NCBI RefSeq assembly: GCF_030547075.1
Contig: NZ_JAUOQH010000016.1
Span: forward strand, 1 to 64,000
DNA from: Alteromonas sp. 1_MG-2023
GTDB lineage: Bacteria > Pseudomonadota > Gammaproteobacteria > Enterobacterales > Alteromonadaceae
DNA: 64,000 nt
Direction of reading: 5' to 3'
The notes below the pieces were generated by a model. That model was not told the DNA's origin. It was given only the letters and a program-made list of their open reading frames with translations, and made no database searches. The translations under genes were made by a program, and so were the position numbers. Shown one piece after another: positions 60,136 to 64,000 of this stretch. Numbering within the stretch: position 1 is the stretch's first letter; each line of letters starts with the position of its first letter.

Positions 60136-60724
60136 TAAGACCTTGGACGCTGAAATTCAACGCTTGCCACAGCGCCGTGAGCCAGAAAGAGACTTATGGC
60201 GGGGTATTGAGCTTTCATTGCATTCAAAGGATTCCAAGGTACAAAACAAGGAAGAGAATAGCGTTGCTCAGGTATCCATTGCACCTTGGCTAGCAATGGC
60301 AGCAAGTATCATGCTAGTGAGTGTTATCTGGATTTATTCACCTGCTTTTACCTCAGGAGAAGGTGACTCTGATAGCACCAAGTTAACAGGAATAAATTCA
60401 GAGCAACCAGGTTCGCGGCAAGCCAACCCACCGCAATCAACTCCAAAGCAGTCAAAGCTTGCAGGCTATGCGCTGGTAGATGCGCTTAGTCAGCAACAAA
60501 ACGAGCAAATGACAGCCCTTCTGGCAAGCTATGATAAAACACCAGAATTGAGCGAAAATTGGCAAGCCCAATTAGAAGAGTTAGATGATGCGGCCGGCGT
60601 AATTAGGGCAGCATTAAAAGATGATCCGAGTAATCGGGCATTACTTAAAATGCTACAACACGTATACCAACAGCAAATAACGTTAATTGAGCGAGTGCAC
60701 GCGCCCAAATGGCAACAAATTTAA
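60122..60724 (+). CDS. Probable anti-sigma factor, single-pass membrane protein
   Basis: The protein (about 200 residues) has a short cytosolic N-terminus with PQRREPERDLWRGIELSL, one membrane segment (about residues 58-75, APWLAMAASIMLVSVIWIY) and a periplasmic C-terminal helical part rich in Gln and Asp. Its start overlaps the sigma gene by 14 bases. Position and topology fit an anti-sigma factor that holds the ECF sigma at the membrane, but no ZAS zinc motif (HxxxCxxC) is visible. ATG at 60122 is preferred, with GGGG seven bases upstream. Confidence 0.75.
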   Translation: MTKFDKTLDAEIQRLPQRREPERDLWRGIELSLHSKDSKVQNKEENSVAQVSIAPWLAMAASIMLVSVIWIYSPAFTSGEGDSDSTKLTGINSEQPGSRQANPPQSTPKQSKLAGYALVDALSQQQNEQMTALLASYDKTPELSENWQAQLEELDDAAGVIRAALKDDPSNRALLKMLQHVYQQQITLIERVHAPKWQQI

Positions 60725-60735
60725 GGAATTATATT

Positions 60736-61722
60736 ATGACCACAATACGCAAAACCTTGGCTAGTGTACTTTTTCATGGCGTGCTTATTAGCAGCTCACT
60801 ATTGGCAGTATCAGCCCATGCAGGCGAGAAAATTGACCGTATGCTCGATGCCCCTAACAATGCAAAAATTGATATTGAACACGTTAATGGGGATGCTGAA
60901 ATTAGAGGATGGGATAAGCCTCAGGTTCAGGTTACCGGAGAGCTTGGTGAAAACACGGAAGAATTTATCTTTGAGCAGCGGGGCAATGTCATTGTTATCC
61001 ATGTAGAAGTGGAGAGAAGCGGGATGGATTGGTGGAAAAATAAAAGCAAAGTGAAAGGCGACGATCTGGTTATTTTTGTGCCGAAAACCAGCGATGTTAA
61101 TTACACCGCGGTGAATGCAGACGTTGAAATAAGCGATATTACCCAAGGCGTTAATGTAGAAGTGGTGAATGGTGATGTGCTTATTAGCGATGTTGCAGAC
61201 CGAGTTAAAGTTGAGTCGGTTAATGGCGATATTACGCTAAAAAACGTGAAGGGTAGACTGGATATTGAAACCGTAAATGGTGATGTAGAAGCTGCGCATT
61301 CAGGCCAAGAAGATGTATCTTTTGTAGCGGTTAATGGCGACTTGAAACTTGCCTCTACTAGCCCTGATGTAACGGTTGAAACGGTAAATGGCGGTATAGA
61401 CCTCAAGCTAGAGAAAATAGACTCGCTAAGTGTGACTACGGTAAATGGAACAACTAACGCCCGCATGTATTTGAATAAAAATGGGCGATTGAACGCCAAC
61501 TCAGTAGGCGGCGAACTGCATTTTAGTTTTCAACCTGAGGTCGCTGCCCAGTTTGATATTGAAACTCACGCCGGCGGAAAGATTACTAATAACGTGAGTA
61601 GCGATGAAGCTAAGAAACCTAAATACGGCCCAAGTAGCTGGCTACGATTTATCAACAACGATGGCTCTGCCAATGTTGATATCTCTACCGTTAATGGGCG
61701 AATTACAATTGATGCTCAATAG
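60736..61722 (+). CDS. DUF4097-like periplasmic beta-repeat protein
   Basis: The protein has a signal peptide ending in AHA and then a repeat-built body (about 35-325) of the DUF4097 type, a right-handed beta-helix-like fold. The repeat unit of about 20 residues has VNGD or VNGx at the turns (VEVVNGDVLISDV, VESVNGDITLKNV, IETVNGDVEAAHS and others). ATG at 60736 follows AAGGA by nine bases. It lies 11 bases after the anti-sigma gene, so it is probably a member of the sigma operon with an envelope role. Its exact function is unknown. Confidence 0.8.
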   Translation: MTTIRKTLASVLFHGVLISSSLLAVSAHAGEKIDRMLDAPNNAKIDIEHVNGDAEIRGWDKPQVQVTGELGENTEEFIFEQRGNVIVIHVEVERSGMDWWKNKSKVKGDDLVIFVPKTSDVNYTAVNADVEISDITQGVNVEVVNGDVLISDVADRVKVESVNGDITLKNVKGRLDIETVNGDVEAAHSGQEDVSFVAVNGDLKLASTSPDVTVETVNGGIDLKLEKIDSLSVTTVNGTTNARMYLNKNGRLNANSVGGELHFSFQPEVAAQFDIETHAGGKITNNVSSDEAKKPKYGPSSWLRFINNDGSANVDISTVNGRITIDAQ

Positions 61723-61759
61723 CAGCATGAAAGTGTAAGTTAATAAAGGTTATAAATAA

Positions 61760-61865
61760 TGGGGGCATAGCCAAAGCGCGCTTTGTTTAATTAGCGCTTT
61801 AACATGCAACAGGCGCTTTGACATGAAAAAGCGGCTCTAGCTTGAAAAAGACGCTATAGCCCCCA
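61760..61865. other. Long-range inverted repeat with internal palindrome
   Basis: TGGGGGC (61760-61766) pairs with GCCCCCA (61859-61865), continued by ATAGC/GCTAT with one bulge. Inside are a perfect palindrome CAAAGCGCGCTTTG (61772-61785) and two more GCGCTTT copies. It could be a transcript end or a small RNA. Confidence 0.45.
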
Positions 61866-61908
61866 TATAGTAATTAAGCAACGACAGATTACTATTGCAT
61901 TGCTGCAA

Positions 61909-61944
61909 CGTCAGGTGGTGCTACATCGTCAGGTGGTGCTACAT
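61909..61944. repeat. Exact 18-bp tandem duplication
   Basis: CGTCAGGTGGTGCTACAT occurs twice in direct succession, without mismatch. Confidence 0.9.
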
Positions 61945-62087
61945 CACTTAACAGGCCAGTAATCTGTCTACCGCAGTTTTGTGTCTATTTACCCCACGCT
62001 TATGAACATAACGCCTATACCCGCGTCAGAATAGCTAAGTCAATATCCGCAAATAGCGCTAAATAATCAATAATTAGGGAAAGAGCT

Positions 62088-62558
62088 TTGAATATTCTTA
62101 GCCATTTTAAGCGTTTTTGGCGCTTTCACGGCCTCATTGCCGGCGCAATAAGTGTCAGTGTATTAACACTAGGATGCGCAGTAAAAGATCCTGCCTTCTT
62201 TGAAGGAACTTGGGTGGTGACAGAAGCCTACCAGCCAGGTATTTCAGCACAAAGTGAATCAGAAGCTGACGAGATGTTAGGTAGTTCGTTAGTCTATCGG
62301 TCAGACGGTGCACACTTAAATCAGCAAGCCTGTTTGTCACCTGAGTATTCCGAGAAGAAAATTGATGTAGCTGAAGTCGCCTTAAGTTTCAAAATTGACA
62401 GTGATTTACTTGGCTTTGATGATGGGAAGGTAACCCAAGTAGAACTTGTCTGTGAGAACGGAGCGCAAGAACTAGGTTCAGTATTGTTGTATCAAGAGCA
62501 TAGTGTGGCGTACACGGTTTTTGATGGCACTTTTTTTCGTATTGAAAAAACTCTCTAA
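62088..62558 (+). CDS. Small lipoprotein, unknown
   Basis: I do not recognise this family. The 156-residue protein has a lipoprotein signal with lipobox LTLGC (Cys about 30) and a short mature domain with two further Cys residues (QACLSPEYS and LVCENGA) that could form a disulfide. It begins with TTG at 62088, preceded by AGGGAAAGAGC. It is a single gene between the sigma operon and dnaB. It is probably membrane-anchored in the periplasm or outer membrane. Confidence 0.65.
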   Translation: MNILSHFKRFWRFHGLIAGAISVSVLTLGCAVKDPAFFEGTWVVTEAYQPGISAQSESEADEMLGSSLVYRSDGAHLNQQACLSPEYSEKKIDVAEVALSFKIDSDLLGFDDGKVTQVELVCENGAQELGSVLLYQEHSVAYTVFDGTFFRIEKTL

Positions 62559-62660
62559 ATTAACCTTTGAGTTTACCATTGTAGATTACCGTTTTTGGGG
62601 TAGCGTAGTTATGCGAGCCCTTACAAGACAAGCACTTCATTAAAATCTGTGTTCTCCTGC

Positions 62661-62685
62661 AAGGTTATTTAATACGACTAACCTT
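62661..62685 (+). terminator. Hairpin between lipoprotein gene and dnaB
   Basis: AAGGTTA and TAACCTT with an 11-base loop, followed by CATTTATG. It is a weak terminator candidate. Confidence 0.4.
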
Positions 62686-62773
62686 CATTTATGCTCTTAT
62701 CCTCATTGTTCAACGTTGCGCAAAAGCGCATAATAGTGGGCCGTGCTTCAAGTAAATAGAGTAGGTAGTGTAA

Positions 62774-64000
62774 GTGGTATCCCCTCCAAAAGGCGATAAT
62801 AGTGTAGAGAAGTTGAAAGTTCCCCCTCATAGTATTGAGGCTGAACAGTCTGTTCTTGGCAGTATGCTTATTGATCCAGAAAGTTGGGATAAAGTGGCGG
62901 AAGTCGTTACTGATACTGACTTTTACAATCGCTCTCACCAAACTATTTTTAGTGCTATTACTCGGTTACTGAACCGAAGTGCTCCGGTCGATCTTATCAC
63001 CGTATCGGAAGAGCTTGAAAAGCATGATGAACTTGAAAATGCTGGCGGCTTCGCTTATCTCGGTGAATTAGCTAAAAATACGCCTAGTTCGGCAAACGTA
63101 AAGTCTTATGCACAAATTATCAGTGAACGTGCTATTACCCGTGAGCTTATTGGTGTAGCTCATGAGATTGCCGAAGTAGGGTATAACCCTGAAGGCCGCG
63201 ACAGCGCGGATATCTTAGACTTAGCAGAAAGCAAAGTATTTGAAATTGCAGAACGCCGCACAGGTGAAAATGAAGGCCCTCGGGATGTAGAGGCAGTACT
63301 AGGTAAAACCATCGACCGTCTTGAAGTTTTGGTTAAAACCAATAAAGAAGTAACCGGTGTGACTACTGGCTTCACAGATTTAGATAAAAAGACCAGTGGT
63401 CTTCAACCTTCAGACTTAATTATTGTTGCTGCTCGTCCTTCAATGGGTAAAACCACGTTTGCCATGAACCTGGTCGAAAACGCCATGATGTCCGAAGAAA
63501 AGCCCGTATTAGTATTCAGTTTAGAGATGCCCTCTGAACAGATTATGATGCGTATGTTGGCGTCACTTAGTCGTGTTGATCAAACCAAAATTCGTACAGC
63601 TCAGCTAGATGACGAAGATTGGGCACGTATCTCAAACACGATGGCAATGTTGAAAGACAAAGACAGGCTGTTTGTTGATGATTCATCTGGTCTTACGCCA
63701 ATGGATGTGAGAAGCCGAGCCAGAAAGCTGGCCCGTGAGCGTGGCGGCATTAGCTTAATCATGATTGATTACCTTCAACTTATGCGCGTACCGTCATTGA
63801 GTGACAATAGAACCTTGGAGATTGCTGAAATCTCCCGTTCACTTAAGGCGTTAGCAAAAGAGTTAGAAGTGCCTGTGGTTGCCCTGTCACAACTTAACCG
63901 AAGCCTAGAGCAACGGGCCGATAAACGACCTGTAAACTCAGATTTGCGTGAATCGGGCTCTATCGAGCAGGATGCCGACCTTATTATGTTTATCTACCGT
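62774..64000 (+). CDS. dnaB: Replicative DNA helicase DnaB (partial, runs off right edge)
   Basis: The frame from GTG at 62774 gives 409 residues and is still open at the window end. It contains the DnaB N-terminal domain (LKVPPHSIEAEQSVLGSMLIDPESWDKVAE), a linker, and the RecA-like helicase domain with Walker A ARPSMGKTTFAMN and Walker B LIMIDYLQLMR. The hexameric helicase unwinds DNA at the replication fork. A TAA stop lies directly before the GTG, so no earlier start is possible. Roughly 50-60 residues of the usual length of about 460 are missing to the right. Confidence 0.97.
   Translation, partial: MVSPPKGDNSVEKLKVPPHSIEAEQSVLGSMLIDPESWDKVAEVVTDTDFYNRSHQTIFSAITRLLNRSAPVDLITVSEELEKHDELENAGGFAYLGELAKNTPSSANVKSYAQIISERAITRELIGVAHEIAEVGYNPEGRDSADILDLAESKVFEIAERRTGENEGPRDVEAVLGKTIDRLEVLVKTNKEVTGVTTGFTDLDKKTSGLQPSDLIIVAARPSMGKTTFAMNLVENAMMSEEKPVLVFSLEMPSEQIMMRMLASLSRVDQTKIRTAQLDDEDWARISNTMAMLKDKDRLFVDDSSGLTPMDVRSRARKLARERGGISLIMIDYLQLMRVPSLSDNRTLEIAEISRSLKALAKELEVPVVALSQLNRSLEQRADKRPVNSDLRESGSIEQDADLIMFIYR

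Larger units (their letters stand above)
61723..62087. other. Intergenic region with structured element and tandem repeat
   Basis: No gene is seen. A roughly 105-base structured stretch (61760-61865) and an exact 18-bp tandem duplication (61909-61944) occupy the left part; the right part should hold the lipoprotein promoter. Confidence 0.5.

Noticed and set aside
61915..62005. Minus-strand frame with DVAPPD repeats
   Set aside because: It is about 30 codons long, has no start codon and is bounded by stops; the tandem repeat explains the pattern.
62678..62941. Minus-strand frame over the dnaB start
   Set aside because: It is antisense to the conserved DnaB N-terminus.

Overview
The window looks like a chromosomal segment of a marine gammaproteobacterium of the Alteromonadales, most likely Alteromonas or a close relative. 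The reasons are the rpsF-rpsR-rplI ... dnaB gene order, the elongation-factor-P-like yeiP, a yebG gene with a LexA box, moderate G+C, four TonB-dependent receptors in about 34 kb, and a dense set of polysaccharide genes. The assignment rests on gene content only. No rRNA, tRNA, insertion sequence, prophage or CRISPR array was seen.

Layout. 1-1.4 kb: GGA-loop hairpins at the left edge, then a diguanylate cyclase overlapping a small membrane protein gene. 1.5-4.7 kb: a seven-repeat FG-GAP protein and four small cassette-like genes (DUF4177-like, GNAT, P-loop kinase, MmcQ/YjbR). 4.7-8.7 kb: DUF885 peptidase, yeiP and a TauE/SafE permease. 8.7-11.4 kb: a metal (perhaps copper) TonB receptor with a DUF2946-like gene. 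11.5-15.8 kb: a TonB receptor divergent from a secreted alpha/beta hydrolase. 16-21.8 kb: a GH16 glucanase and receptor operon. 22.1-23.1 kb: a zinc-type CDF exporter.

23.1-34 kb is the most interesting part. A GH31 glycosidase and sodium symporter, a sulfite exporter, a GntR/UTRA regulator, an aldo-keto reductase, a TauD-family dioxygenase, a YeiH exporter and a SorAB-type sulfite dehydrogenase lie together. I read this as a candidate oxygenolytic sulfoquinovose (or other sulfosugar) pathway: glycoside uptake, GH31 hydrolysis, C-S cleavage by the dioxygenase, reduction of the 6-oxo-sugar to glucose, and disposal of sulfite. A 16-bp palindrome, TGTCTTATATAAGACA, lies at the GH31 promoter and upstream of the receptor at 11.5-13.9 kb, and a close variant lies at the reductase promoter. 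This ties the dispersed genes into one probable GntR regulon.

34-52.5 kb is a beta-glucan (laminarin-like) locus: GH3 and a sugar permease, a TonB receptor, two tryptophan-halogenase-like flavoproteins with SapC and cupin genes, a HugZ-like protein, GH1, a GPH permease and a LacI regulator. LacI-type operators (TGTAAGCGCTTTCA and variants) precede the GH16, permease/GH3, receptor and GH1 units. 52.5-57.3 kb carries two chemoreceptors, yebG and a GAF histidine kinase. 57.5-64 kb carries the ribosomal protein operon (with no priB), a MOSC protein, an ECF sigma/anti-sigma/DUF4097 unit, a lipoprotein and the start of dnaB, which runs off the right edge.
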